A DNA stretch of 64,000 nt, from the NCBI GenBank assembly GCA_000328365.1, contig KB308724.1:446321-510320 (forward strand), given 5' to 3'. The notes below the pieces were generated by a model, which did no database searches, had not been told where the DNA came from, and saw only the letters and a program-made list of their open reading frames with translations. This DNA comes from Capitella teleta. Taxonomy: Eukaryota; Annelida; Polychaeta; Capitellidae. The first letter of the stretch is position 1, and each line of letters starts with the position of its first letter. The translations under genes and the position numbers were made by a program. Positions 35,795 to 47,367 of the stretch are shown here, piece after piece.

Positions 35795-38700
35795 AGGGCA
35801 GGGAAATAACCATTTTTTGAAAGAAGTGTCAGGAGCAAGACAGATGACTGATCATTATTTCCCGCATCAAATCGCGACGGGGTGATCTAATTAGCTCGTA
35901 TTTCAATGTAGACGAAGAAATACCAAGATTTCGGTCTGAAGTACGAAGGATCGATCATGAGAAGATGAACTGAGGAGGCAAATAAAAGGCCCATTAATGT
36001 TATGCAATCAATTACGTCATTCATGAAACGTGTTATATTAAGTGCTCCAGGAGTAATCACAATTGGTTCCCAATCTAAAAGGGGAAAGGAAGGGTTGATG
36101 AAAATTATGTAACATTGACAGAATATTTTTTTCTAAATAGAGGTCGAATCAGGCATAATATTTAAGTTTAGAGATTAACCATGATTATAAAATATTAATA
36201 TTACTGTATATGAAAGTCTTAATCGTGTAACCCGAGATCATTGAACTCAAATATACTCGAAGTTGCGCGAGGAACTGACATGTTCTTCTACACACATTAA
36301 CCTGCATAAACCAGTCCTGAGGCTAATACTAGTTTGCTACAGTTATTTAAAAAGTTATAGACTGCGATCAAATAGTATAATGAACACCAGATCTATTTAT
36401 AGAACTGACTCATCCAAAGTATCGTTACATAAGTTTACATTAAAGCAGCAGAGTTGAAGGAATGTTTACAAATTACAATCTGGGATCTTTTCTCGCGAGT
36501 TTCTCGAGACAATGTTTGTACCAGGGAGAGTAAACACCAAACAAGTCGATGAGGCGCCGCCGTTTCGTGAGAGTAGCAGACTCAGCCGCAGGTGCCGATC
36601 ATTATTACTAACACATGCTTGTGAAACCCTGTACGTTGACCTGCAGGCAGCAATCGCCTGTCATATAAGTTAGCAGTAATCCTCACAATAAACGAAAGAG
36701 CACTCACAGGCTTATACAGGCTAATACAGGCTAATACAGCGAGGCCTAGGTTGCTACTTCTGAGTATTAATTACTTAATTAATCCTCGACTCAAACGCAT
36801 ACAGAACAGTGGAACCATCTGTTCAGGATAATAATTCCGCATTACGTCACCGCATCGCATCAGCCGCAAGACATATTATTTTCTCTGTAAGTTTAATCCG
36901 TTCGTTTCTATGGCAACGGTGAATAATCAAGATCTCTGCAGAATACCACCGATTTTGCTATAGGAGCGCAACTCGCACTAGTGGCATCCAGCTATGTTCT
37001 CGCATAAAGCCCAGTGTATGCACATGCAGACTCTGCGTCTGAACTAACGTATAGACGCAAAAACTTTATTTACATGTATTTTATACCCCCCACGAAATTC
37101 AAAAGAGTATATACTATATAGACCCCGCTCACGATAATTTAACCAGAAACAGGGAGTGCACAGGGAGGACTCGAACACATCAAACTGAAGAAACAGCCTT
37201 AAATGGATGAAGCCGGGATTTTTTTCTGTTCTCTGATAAACGGAGATATTACGCCCTGTTTGGAGCATAACAATTACTAGTATAATTCTCGCCATTACTA
37301 ATTCTTAATGTGCACTAATTCTTCTAAAGTACATAATACTAAGACTGCCAAGTTCTTTGTACGAATGGAATGGTAGAGCTGTCAGGCGACACGCATCAGT
37401 GTTTGAATATCGTTGATGTGTTAAATGAACTGTAAAATAGAGAGATCCTCATTTCCGAAGCCCGTGCAATTTCATAAAGCTCAGTCAGCGTTTTAGTACT
37501 TTTACCGTAATACTTTCAGTACTCAGTTTTGAAGTATTTCTACTTCTACAAATAATCAGCGTAAAATACTGTAAATCGATGCGTTCGATTGAAGGGGATC
37601 TGCTTCATCATCCAATTAACGAATGGTAAAAGTCAATGGAATTAGGAGACGGAAAACAAAGAGGTTTTTGTCCGAGAGGAGAGGCGTGTAATTAAATTGG
37701 GAAAAGGGTGATTTATCCCTGAATGCAATCGCCTCGTTGTGATCAACACAATGAAATCACTCGGATTGAATCACATATTTCCCGATTGCATAATCCGGCT
37801 TCAGGCTTATAGCTGGAATGGGAACTGATAAAAGGGATGAACGAATCCTCAGAAGGGCTGGATTGGGTCATTGGGGGTGATAAGTCACGCGCAATACTGA
37901 TTACCAGTAAATAACGTCAGCGCTACCTAAGTGAATCATGCTACAGGTGAAAATGTAGAACATTGCATAAACAGTTCACGTATGACTAAAGGTTAAAAAC
38001 TTAAACTAATATGAATACTTGATACATGAAGATAATATATTGAGATATTGGGACTATATGAGAAATTGAGAGACAAATATGCTAGTGAATCATGGAACTT
38101 TAGTCTGCTAATCAAATATGTCTTGTAACAGATCGTTTGCTGTAAAAATCTGATCCAGAATTCTACCCACTTAATACTTATATGCCCGTGTTCATTATGG
38201 AGGTCCCTCATAAGTGCAAATTGTAAGGAATTTAATTTCTTTTTCAGTTATGTATAATGGTAATGGTCACAAATGTCACATTGTATTCCAGTATGATGGT
38301 GGTATGCCAGTATAATTCTTATTTTCTACGCAGCATAGAGGGAAGCCAATAAGTCAATACTGGTAATCAGAAAAATTGCCATAGTTATGAGAAATATAAT
38401 TTAATGAAATCAATAAATCCCTTGAATCAGATCTAGCACCAGCCATTGCATGAAGTCATGTACGACTTAAGATAAACCGGATATCATATTTATAACTCTA
38501 GAATGTGTTGAATGACATCATAATTAAAATGTGCCTGTAATTGCTAAAGAGTCAAGGGATTGGTGGACATACATTAAATTATTACAATGTATGCATCCAG
38601 GCTGACGATCAACCTCAGATGCATGTTTTGGTGCAACAAATGGGGTGATCAAATGTTTAATTAGAATTCCAAATTCCAATAATGGCTATGATCAAATCAA

Positions 38701-40032
38701 CCACATGATCAACATTCAATGATTGAGTATGATGGAAACTGAAAAGTAAACACGATGGACACTGTTGGCTGAGATTGAACTCAGCAAATCAGCGTCTACC
38801 TGTAGTACAGATGAAATGGAAAGCTAATTCGTTTCATTAGATCTAATAACAACGGCTCTAACAAAATATAACTCTGAGAGACTCTAGTAGGAATCACCAT
38901 TCAAACAGTCTGGTACAGTCAGTCACATGGTACAGTCAGACCTGGTTACCGGTAAGTCGGTAACCCTTGTTCTGATTATTTTCAGGAGATAACTCCTTCT
39001 TGAATGAACATGTTAAGTTGTATAAACTGGATTCAAATTGAATCCAGCTACATTCTGTTAATTGAATCATTCAATTAACAGAATGTTATGCTGATATTCA
39101 TCCGCAATGATTTCATGGGAAATTGGAAACCAAGGAGGCCAGCGAGACATGGTAACGAAGTCTGACCGTAGAATGCTGCAATGGAGAACGGGCAAATGAT
39201 TGAAATAAATAGTCTGAGAAGGAGGTTATTTGTCTCGTTTCACTCCATGAATCACAGAATACTTATTATACTAAGAGAATCTACAGATTGACAGATAAGC
39301 AAGGATACTCACAGCAAATAGCGCATTCTGCAGACCAAACGGAATGGGCGTAAGTCTAGAGAGAGTGACCATCTTGAAGCCATGCTCGCTATCCACGACG
39401 CGAATAATGGCTTTGACGCTGTCGTTAGCGAGTCTTGTCATGACAAAGTTTGACAAACAACGACGAATGGTCACGTGAGCTATAACAATTCCACACAAGG
39501 CACAGAACATAACGATTAAAACCCCATAGAGCAGGCCGTACAAGTACCCGGCTGCAATGTTTAGTACAATGTAGCCCCAGGTCATAGGAAATGAAACGAC
39601 GGTGAATAACGCAGCAAATACTAGAAAACTGATCCAGAGGCTGGTGTTCTCCAGTGATAACAGGAGGTATTTGATGTAACCCCGACCGATGACCAAAAAA
39701 GTCAGAATTAGCGCCACAACGACAGCCGAGTATACCGACAAACTGAGGCAACTGGCCTGGGCGGGCTGCTTGGATGTTTTTGATGAATTGCGCGTCCTGC
39801 CACTTAGAGAGCCCGAGGACGACTCACTGTCCGAACTGGAGGGAGAGCTGGAGGGAGAACCTCCCGTAGATTCGTGGAGGGGGCTAAGCAGCGCCTCATC
39901 ACTGTCGTCGCTGCCCGACACTCCCTCTACCCGAAAAGCGAAGTATTCGCTCCACACTTTCGTCGCCCGCTCCATGAAGCGATCTGCCCGGCCGCTCATT
40001 GATAACTGATTTCTTTTCCTCTCACATGCCAA
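27228..40032 (-). CDS. TMEM64: TMEM64, VTT/SNARE-associated Golgi family membrane protein
   Basis: Multi-pass membrane protein of the VTT (DedA/TMEM41-like) family; in vertebrates it is linked to ER calcium handling and Wnt signalling. Three exons (minus): 39313-40032, 27554-27715 and 27228-27497, 383 aa. Exon 1 encodes a Ser/acid-rich cytoplasmic N-terminus, then membrane segments (LSVYSAVVVALILTFLVIG, LWISFLVFAALFTVVSFPM) and the family signature WGYIVLNIAAGYLYG, IIRVVDSEHGFKMVTLSRLT and PIPFGLQNALFA. Exon 2 continues with YIMASMLGMLPSQGMHAYIG and STLRSMEEVI, matching human [28 protein letters not shown]. Exon 3 gives the last membrane helix and a hydrophilic tail. Phase is 0 at both junctions. 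Start: ATG at 40032 or 39999. Intron 1 is 1.8 kb shorter at neither end: it spans 27716-39312 (11.6 kb), far longer than other introns here. Confidence 0.93.
32310..32660 (-). mobile_element. tRNA-derived SINE, copy 3
   Basis: On the minus strand the B box reads GGGTTCGAGACCC (about 32607-32619), followed by the shared body (TTCTTCGGTGGCTCTGCAA, TGCTGCCCAACTGCGTAACA, TACTACTGTCTATGG, TTGATAAGT.ATGGGGAAA). The A-box end is shorter and more diverged than in copies 1 and 2, and the 3' tail is not clear. This is an older copy of the same family, in the TMEM64 intron and in the same orientation as the gene. Confidence 0.8.
32847..32905. repeat. Imperfect hairpin, about 25-bp arms
   Basis: TTCAACGAAGGG...GGCTTATGA (about 32849-32873) pairs with TCATAAGCC...CCCTTCGTTGAA (about 32875-32899). 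The middle of each arm is mismatched. It may be a small foldback element. Confidence 0.6.
33205..33540 (+). repeat. Long purine-only (GAA/AAGGAG) repeat
   Basis: About 335 bases are almost all A and G on the plus strand. The right half (33410-33530) is a regular 12-bp array, AAGGAGAAGAAT, repeated about ten times. Open frames on both strands (Lys/Glu/Arg-rich on plus, Phe/Ser/Leu-rich on minus) are by-products of the repeat, not genes. Such tracts can form triplex (H-DNA) structures. Confidence 0.9.
35764..35792. repeat. Poly(A) run
   Basis: About 29 consecutive adenines in the TMEM64 intron. No retroposed sequence is recognised just to its left, so it may be a simple homopolymer. Confidence 0.8.
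39029..39086. repeat. Two adjacent perfect palindromes
   Basis: TGGATTCAAATTGAATCCA (39029-39047) is followed at once by an 18-bp inverted repeat, ACATTCTGTTAATTGAAT (39050-39067), and its exact complement (39069-39086) with a one-base spacer. They lie 0.2 kb from the end of TMEM64 exon 1, inside the intron. Confidence 0.75.
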
Positions 40033-40168
40033 AACTAGGAGCCGAGAGGTTGACTCATTCTTCGTTATCAGGTGAAATGCGTGGCCGAAGTTCGCCCCTC
40101 ATCGCTCTCTGGTCGCCATCATGGCTTGTTGTGGAATCTCTGGGTCACCGGGTCAAACACAGTCTCAA

Positions 40169-40198
40169 CCAATCAGAGCGCGTGCAGCTTGGACCAAT
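40169..40198. promoter_or_regulatory. Paired CCAAT boxes upstream of TMEM64
   Basis: CAACCAATCAGAGCG (CCAAT at 40169-40173) matches the full NF-Y consensus, and a second CCAAT in GGACCAATCA lies at 40194-40198. They are 25 bases apart and about 140-165 bases upstream of the TMEM64 ATG. Paired CCAAT boxes at this spacing are common in TATA-less promoters. They also lie just before the LINE at 40306. Confidence 0.5.
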
Positions 40199-40305
40199 CA
40201 TTACTTACAGACGTCTTCTGACGGGGATGATAAAATATCGGATTTGCCGCTTTTTCGGTGCAGCGAAATAAACATAGCAATATGTCTTGAATCGAGCTTC
40301 TTCAT

Positions 40306-42270
40306 GTAGTGTTGACAGAGGCATCGTGGGCTCAATTCAGAGCATTGCGTAATCACTCAACACAACTCTTGCGATCAAAACACGATGCGTACATTGCTTC
40401 CTTAGACCCCATTTTTAAAGGCAACCCTAAACGTTTCTGGTCCTTCTTTCGTTATAAAACTAAATCTCATTCCTTACCAGATGTCATATGTAATGGAAGT
40501 AGCGAATGCCGCGAAGCATCTGTTAAAACTCAAATGTTCAATCAGTATTTTGGTTCGTTGTTCAATTCTAATGCTCACGATCCTCCACTTTTTGTCCCAC
40601 TGGATTATCCTCAGATTCCTGATCCCCATTTCACGGTTGAAAATGTTTTATCTGTTTTAACCTCCCTTCATACCAACACTGCGTTTTCTCCGCAGGATAT
40701 TCCTCCAATAAGTCTATAAAAAAGTCGTTCACTCCTGGCTCTCTCCCTTTGTATCATTTTCAACGTCAGCATCCGATGTAAAACGGTCCCTCTTGAGTGG
40801 AAGAAAGCTCGCGTTGTTCCGGTTTTTAAAAAGGGCGATAAATCTGCTGTGTCTAATTACCGACCAATCCCGATTTTATGTATTGTTTCCAAAGTTATGG
40901 AGCGTTGTGTTTAACCACATGTACCCTCGGATCTGGATTTTAGCAAAGCCTTTGATTGTGTCTCGCATAAAGTTTTATTGTATAAACTCAAACATTTTTA
41001 CGGTGTTGATGGCAACCTTTTGGAATGGATTCGAAGCTATTTGTCTGAGCAGTCGCAAAGTGTTATTGTTAAAGGGAAGAGTTCGACTTGGCTGGGGATT
41101 CCTTCTGGTCTTCCACAAGGCTCTATTTTAGGTCCACTATTATTTTTACTTTTCATAAATGTCATGCCGAACAAAACTTTACATTGTATAACTGCCTTAT
41201 TTGCGATGCCAGCAAGTGTTTCAAGTCTATAAATACCACTCATGATTGTGAGCTTTTACAAAGAGACTCGAATACTATATATATATATGCATGAATGGAG
41301 TCTTGTTTGGCAAATGTTCTTTAATCCGTCCAAATGCAAGGTTTTATCGATTACTCGATCCATTTTAATTATGCGATGAATGGTGTTATTCTAGATCATG
41401 TCAATGTTTTTAAAGATCTTGGAGTTTTCATTGATCAAACTTTGTCATTTTCAACTCACGTCGAGTCTACTGTTTTAAAATGCAATAAGATGTGCGGCAT
41501 AGTTGAACGTACTACATGTATTGGTTTTAATGCACCCGTCAGTCAATTTTAAATCTTCTCTTTTTATGTCCCTATGCCGTAGCCATTTAGATTTTGCCTC
41601 TCCTGTCTGGTCTCCTCATCTCTATAGCAAAATCAATCAAATTGAATCTGTCCATCGATTGATGGCACGTTTTTATTTTAAATAATGCTGACTTGTATAT
41701 CTTACGTTGAGAGATGTCAATTTATTGAAATTCTACCTTTTTCGTTCAGACGAGAAATTACTGATCTTTTATTTTTAATCAAATATTTTAACGGTGCCAT
41801 GAATGTTGATTTTACTTCTATAATTGCGAAACGCTGTTTTAATACCCGACTGCGTTCGGGTCCGTTCATTGAGCTTTTGACGCCAACCCCAAGGACTGAT
41901 TCTTTTATAAATTTCTATTTTAATAGAGTTGTTCACATGTGGAATATTTTACCGCTTGAAATTCGCTCGTGTTTATCTGTGCCCACTTTTAAATCTAAAC
42001 TATTATCTTTTATTCGAACAAAACATGTTTTTATGATGTCAATAACTCATGCACGTGGACCTCTCTCTGCCTGTAGATGCAATGGCTTTTACACTAACTT
42101 TCTTGACTTTCTTTGTTGTCACTGTTTTTTTTTTTGTTTTTTTTTAAAGCTGACAGTTCTTATAGATTTTTCTATTCTGCCATGCTGTTGCATGCATTGA
42201 TTTTATTGTATATATTATTTTTACATGCATGAAGCTTAATAAATAAATAAATAAATAAATAAATAAATAT
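40306..42270 (+). pseudogene. CR1/Jockey-like LINE reverse transcriptase, decayed
   Basis: Pieces of one reverse transcriptase occur in order but in different frames: an N-terminal region (40309-40719, with KRFWSFFRYKTKS); WKKARVVPVFKKGDKSAVSN (about 40798-40860); LDFSKAFDCVSHKVLLYKL, with the motif A Asp (about 40933); WLGIPSGLPQGSILGPLLFL (about 41091); the thumb NVFKDLGVFIDQTLSFSTHV (about 41404); and HLDFASPVWSPHL with a C-terminal domain to about 42200. The expected FADD box near 41200 reads FAMPAS, so the catalytic pair is lost. Several frameshifts and an internal loss near 40915 mark an old copy. The 3' end is an (AATA)n tail at 42238-42269. The 5' end starts about 270 bases from the TMEM64 start codon. 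Confidence 0.87.
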
Positions 42271-42825
42271 TAAAATCATTGAGAGTATTGGTCCCAAAAT
42301 GAGGGCCAAGAGCACGTTACTAATATCCACTGTTTTATGGATAATGGTGAGATCAAAGAATGCAAAATAGAAACCTACTTTTCAAACATATTTATTGATG
42401 AAACACACCAGGGTAATTGACCAGTGACACAAGTTATAAGCAAATTACGTGAACAGCATCGGAATGGTGCAGGTAATATTATGCGATGAGATGAAAATTA
42501 GTATAAAAAAAAGGCACACTAAAAGAGATTAAAAACATGCCGTACAATGAAATTTCAAATTATTTATTAGGTGAAATACACACACATGTGCACATGAAAT
42601 ATCTAGCTTAGACAAAAACATGAAATTGATGTGGCATATATGGCTGAAATGTTTATTTCTCATTTTTCAAACTTTCTGGAACAAACATGAATTAATTGAT
42701 TCACAGCATAATATTAATCTGGTCTTGGTTCATATAATTATACAGTACTCTTTAATCACAGCAGCATAAAAAATGCCCTTTAAAGAAAATTGCATAGACC
42801 ATCACTACAAATCCTGACATTTGAT

Positions 42826-42831
42826 TTTATT
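42826..42831 (-). terminator. PIGT poly(A) signal
   Basis: AATAAA on the minus strand, 24 bases past the PIGT stop codon. Confidence 0.55.
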
Positions 42832-42854
42832 GACCCGCCACCCCCAATAAAATA

Positions 42855-45800
42855 TTAATTTTCTTTCTTTTCCTCTGAGATTTCTTTCTTCTTCCAGAAA
42901 AACAACTTTTCTTTAATTTTGCTGAGTATTCCTTTATGTTTGGACGGGTCTTTTGCCACAAACTGCCGAGTCGTGAGGTTATGAATAGAGCCAAAAGCGA
43001 TAGCAACAACAGTGCACGCCAGGCAGATGACGTTGTAGGGCATGCTGAAGTCAGGAGTGGGCAGCGTGATCAGAAGCGTCTCGGTGTGCAGTCGAAGGAA
43101 GAAGCTCTCAGATGTGTCGTTAATGCTACAAAAAACAAAAAAAAAAAAAAAAATCCCTCAGTAGAAAAAACAATTATTCTTATATTTCAGCAATACTTAC
43201 ATTGCAATTAACCTGGAATTGCTCTGTGGGGGGGATGAGTACTGCTTGGCTGTTCTGACCACTGTACTGATCACGGCTGACCCTATGTAGAAGCCATGAT
43301 TGGCATCCGGAGGGTACTCGGTCCATTTAAGCAGAGCGCGGTCAAACTCAAATGACAGGCGAGTGACTGAGTTTGGAGGAAGGTCCAAGAGCAGCTCCAG
43401 GTGGTAGGGGCGCTGCCTGTCCTTCCCAGGGACGTAATGAAAGTGCACTGGGGTAATGCAGATGAAGATACAATTCCATCTTTTAACTTTTCATAACTTA
43501 CTAGGTTTACGAATAGTTCCATTGGCGCTGATATCGTGCACAGTTTTGTCAAAAGATTCGATTTTGAGTGTGTGGAGGTAGACCCTGCAGAACCATGGAA
43601 TCACTTCAAGATAATTGACTATGATGTTCTCCTTGGGATGGTGGTTATAAAGTAATGACATCACTCCACCCTTTGCTTGTCCGTATCCTGTGAAAGATAT
43701 TCAACCCTCTTATAAACAGAACAAATTCTTTTTTTTTTAAACTTGGTTTCTGGCAATATGGAATGAAATAAGTCCAAAAACACCACATGGGAGATTAACG
43801 ATAATTACTGAGTTACACGAAATTAAATATCCAGAGGAAAGCAGATTGCATGTGGTTCGAGTGATATCGAGTATGAAGTAGTGTTGAGCCAGATTGATGA
43901 GTGTAAAATCTGACCAGTCTGAAATCGTTGAGCGTGGACGACAGGAGGTTCATTGGCAGAGAACGACATTTCGCTCTTGTACTTCGCTGCCAAGTTGAAG
44001 ACGCGTTGATTTCTGGCAAAATCTCGGATTTCGTAGACAGCGTATCTGACCTTGATGCGTCCTCTGAGAGCTATTTCTTCTCTTGAAGGCAGAGGATCCA
44101 GCGTGAAAGGTGACGACTGCAGAACATAAAGGAAGATGATTTGCAAGGAATAAAAACAAATCAATAGCTTATGACTAAAAAAAAAAGTTCCAAAATTGTA
44201 AAGTGGGCACTTACGAAATTGGATGACAGATCCACCATCGCAATACTGGAAGACGCCACAGGACAAGATGACGACATTGTTCGGGCAAACAATTTCTTCA
44301 AACTCCAATCTAATGAGCATTTAACAAGAAAGAGGTAAAAAAACAAAACTTGGAAAAACTGAAATCATTCACGAAATGCTATTTCACACTAAATGGAGAA
44401 TCAAGCAAACTTTGAACCAACCCTGCGATCGTGATGTCAGAGTTGGATCAAACACAGCAGCCAAGCTTTGCACCAACTCAACTCCATGTACACTGCAATC
44501 ATCGCTCTAGAAGACCAAAAAGTAATTCTCAAAAATTACAAACAAAAATATATATTTAATACGATACCATGCATATAGGTCTGAAATGAACGCCAAGTGA
44601 GTGATATGATGTATCATACACTTTGTATGCATTCAGGAGAGATGTTAATCCAGCCTATGAAAGAAAAAATATACACAAAATAAAACAAAAGATACCAACG
44701 CAGACAAACCCTTGCTCCACAAGGAAGAAGTTTCTTCCAAGGTGTCATATTCTCCGTGCAAACGTTCTCGTTTGGAAGGGTTGCGTAACGAATGTTCTTC
44801 GCAAACAGACGTTGGTGGTGACTGGGAGTGACCCCTGTTGGACGAAACGCCAAGTGAGGCGTCACCACCGAACGATGATCAAGGAAGTTCAAAGAGGCGC
44901 AGAACATTCCGGACAAAACGTTGATTAAATCCGTCCACGTTTGATCAATACTGAAAGGAGAAATGTTGTATTGTTTTGCATCAATAATATGAAATACAAA
45001 CTTTTCTGTTCCTGGTCTGAACCACACCCAGAGCTCAGCACCAGGAGGTGCATCATGCACTGGATAACCCCACTTCTCATAATGCCACAGACCTTGAGTC
45101 AGACTTAGATGAAGTTCTTGCACAGAGTAGTGAGAAAGGACTTCACCAAGAGACTTTGAGAACAGGTGGTAATGTTCAACTGCAGCAGGGGACAAAAACA
45201 CAAATATTACACGATTAATTGATTGAACCCTGGATTCAAAACGTGGATCAATGAATTTTGAATTTTACCTTAATTTACAAGGGAGACATGATGAAATTTA
45301 GAGACCAAGATGTCAAAGGGTCTAGTCAGTTACAGTACTGTTCAGAATTCTGGCTTTCATGGCCCATTTCTTAGAGCTGCCAAATTGAAATCACAATTCG
45401 CAAGCACTTTTGACATAAGACATGCATGACTGATGTACTCTGAGACTGAAGTAGCAGCGGGTGGATATAAATACACATTTTAGTGATACTGATTTATAGA
45501 ATAAGATTTTATATCTAGATATAAAGTATAGTGTGACCACCAGAATCAACGTTTTGCGTTCAACACCACAGGGTATATATGTGACGCTGCACACAGGAAT
45601 GAGTCGCTTGACGCAAATGCTGAAGAATGCTGGGAAACAGAATGAAAACAAGGCTAACGTCAAATTTGGTCATTTTAATTTTTAATGCAGATGCATCAAA
45701 ATCTTAGCTATCGATTGCCCCAGTCATTAAGTACATGATTAATTAGGCCTTGTATTTTATGACAAGTGTTTTAGGAGAATAATGACCAATAATAACCATT

Positions 45801-46521
45801 TTTCATAACACCGTAACAACCATTAGCAAGACGCTAATAGAAGTCAAATTTCGTCATAATCCTGAGAATGAACTTGGCTTGGTCAGAATCTGATGACAAA
45901 GATGAGTTCTGAATGATTTCATGCACAAAAATAGTGTATTTGGGGCACTTCTCTCTGTTTCAGTGCGTGTGTCGCCATGGAAACGAGCACCTTTCAGAGA
46001 TACTCAGTCTTTAGCTCCTTTTTTCTCAGCTTTTAATTTTCTGACAGTTCCGTCACTTCCACTGACTGACACTAAATTACTAATCGTCTAATCATAATCA
46101 AATGAATGATAATCATATTCATCATTATCATAATGGCTGTAACTTCGCCACATTTGGAGATAATTAAATTTGTTCTGTGTCAGTGTGTTGGACATTGACA
46201 CTGCTACGACATGGAATGGATATATTTCTGCGACAAGGGACTCATTTCGGAATGCGGCGTCACGTATCATGCGAAAGCCGGCAAAACGGACACTTCCACT
46301 GTCGACTTGTTATTTTCCTTGATTATCGCTCATATGGACTTACAAGATTTCTCATCTTCGACTGAAACATTCCAAGTTGTTGTGAATTGAAAAGAAGTGT
46401 ACACTTGTCCATTTTTCATTGGTTTCACCAGCAATTCTTCGTGGAAATCATCTTCAAATGCAAAAACACAACCAAATAATAAAATGAAAAATATCAGCCT
46501 AATCGCTATGGAGGCTGCCAT
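42855..46521 (-). CDS. PIGT: GPI transamidase component PIG-T
   Basis: Subunit of the ER GPI transamidase complex (with PIGK, GPAA1, PIGS, PIGU), which attaches GPI anchors to proteins; in animals PIG-T is disulfide-linked to the catalytic PIG-K. Ten exons (minus): 46344-46521, 45002-45179, 44710-44950, 44568-44654, 44422-44506, 44215-44309, 43915-44116, 43502-43687, 43201-43447 and 42855-43125; 589 aa (human 578). Signal peptide [20 protein letters not shown]. Landmarks: [49 protein letters not shown] (the Cys region joined to PIG-K in human), [17 protein letters not shown], and a C-terminal membrane helix after [20 protein letters not shown] with a lysine-rich ER tail. Intron 44951-45001 is a stop-free multiple of three; removing it restores human spacing. 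PIGT is head-to-head with JARID2, 846 bases between start codons. Confidence 0.95.
45180..46343 (-). other. PIGT intron 1
   Basis: Bounded by donor GTAAGTCC at 46343 and acceptor CTGCTGCAG at 45180. No exon or named repeat recognised; small open frames at 45391-45663 and 46088-46270 lack motifs. Confidence 0.7.
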
Positions 46522-46557
46522 CTTGCCTGTCACGGTAAACGAATTTAGAGTTCTGTG

Positions 46558-46604
46558 ATTGGCCAAAAATAGCAAGGGAAGATCCTTAGCGATTATTGAC
46601 CAAT
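46558..46604. promoter_or_regulatory. CCAAT boxes in the PIGT/JARID2 head-to-head spacer
   Basis: GTGATTGGCC (inverted CCAAT, 46558-46562) and GACCAATGAG (CCAAT, 46600-46604) lie 37 and 79 bases upstream of the PIGT ATG. They could serve PIGT or a shared promoter with JARID2, whose first recognised codon is 850 bases away. NF-Y-type use is inferred from sequence alone. Confidence 0.4.
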
Positions 46605-46980
46605 GAGGGATTAGCATTTACGCAAGCACGGGCAACTACAAACTACAAAAGATGCGAATGGTTTGGGTATTTAATTGAGGGAAAATGAATTTGTGGGATT
46701 CGGTTCGCCTCATCCGCATCAGATGAATTGCGGTATGCCATTGTACGCAATTTATGTGAAATTTTGTTTCTGTTCAGCTCGCACTCATTTTCGGTGCGAT
46801 AATCGCGTGGTGGCCGACGGGGAATCCTGTCACTTTTTCCCCTGGACCCCTGCTGCTACCCTAACCCCGAATCAATCCTTTATCCCTGGTGGCCACTCCC
46901 TCTACCTGTCTACTCGGCCCCACTCACTCCCCTTTCCTTATCAATTCATTAAGTTGGTGAATTAGTGAGAATCTATTGAC

Positions 46981-47055
46981 TGGCCACTTCTACCTCCCCA
47001 AGCCGTAGCGTAGCGTATACACTACACACTGCTGCAGCTTGGGGAGCTAGGCCAC
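46981..47055. mobile_element. Short inverted-repeat element in the PIGT-JARID2 spacer
   Basis: TGGCCACTTCTACCTCCCCA followed by AGC on the left pairs imperfectly with GCTTGGGGAGCTAGGCCA on the right. The interior GCCGTAGCGTAGCGTATAC is the inverse of the sequence near 9052-9072. The element is about 75 bp and has no coding capacity. Confidence 0.55.
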
Positions 47056-47367
47056 TCCCAGCATTGTTCCTCTCAATCTCTGTCATGGCATGCATCTAAG
47101 GTGTTTCCAAAGGAAATTGGGATTGATATCAGAACGATATATTACTCTAAATCTAGATTAGTCAAAATTCAGTGCATCTGGTAACTTTTTTAGAGCGAGC
47201 ATTCTATTTTTATTTAACCTCGCTCAATTAATTTATTATTTCTTCCCAGATTTCGAAAGTGAATTTTTGTTGTATGTTGAAAGAAGCTGTGAGATAGACG
47301 AGCCAGGGCTGATAGAACGTGTGCAGCCAAATGTCATCGTGAGGAAAGCGCAGAATCAGCATCACAA

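Larger units (their letters stand above)
27716..39312 (-). other. 11.6-kb first intron of TMEM64
   Basis: No other gene recognised inside it on either strand. It contains a SINE (about 32310-32660), a hairpin (32847-32905), a long purine repeat (33205-33540), a poly(C) run (33954-33967), a poly(A) run (35764-35792) and paired palindromes (39029-39086). Short frames inside (for example 28412-28603, 30925-31134, 33783-34188) lack family motifs. Confidence 0.75.

Noticed and set aside
44951-45001. A 17-residue insertion in PIG-T
   Set aside because: The segment has GT...AG ends and a polypyrimidine tract, and without it the human spacing is exact, so it was treated as an intron.
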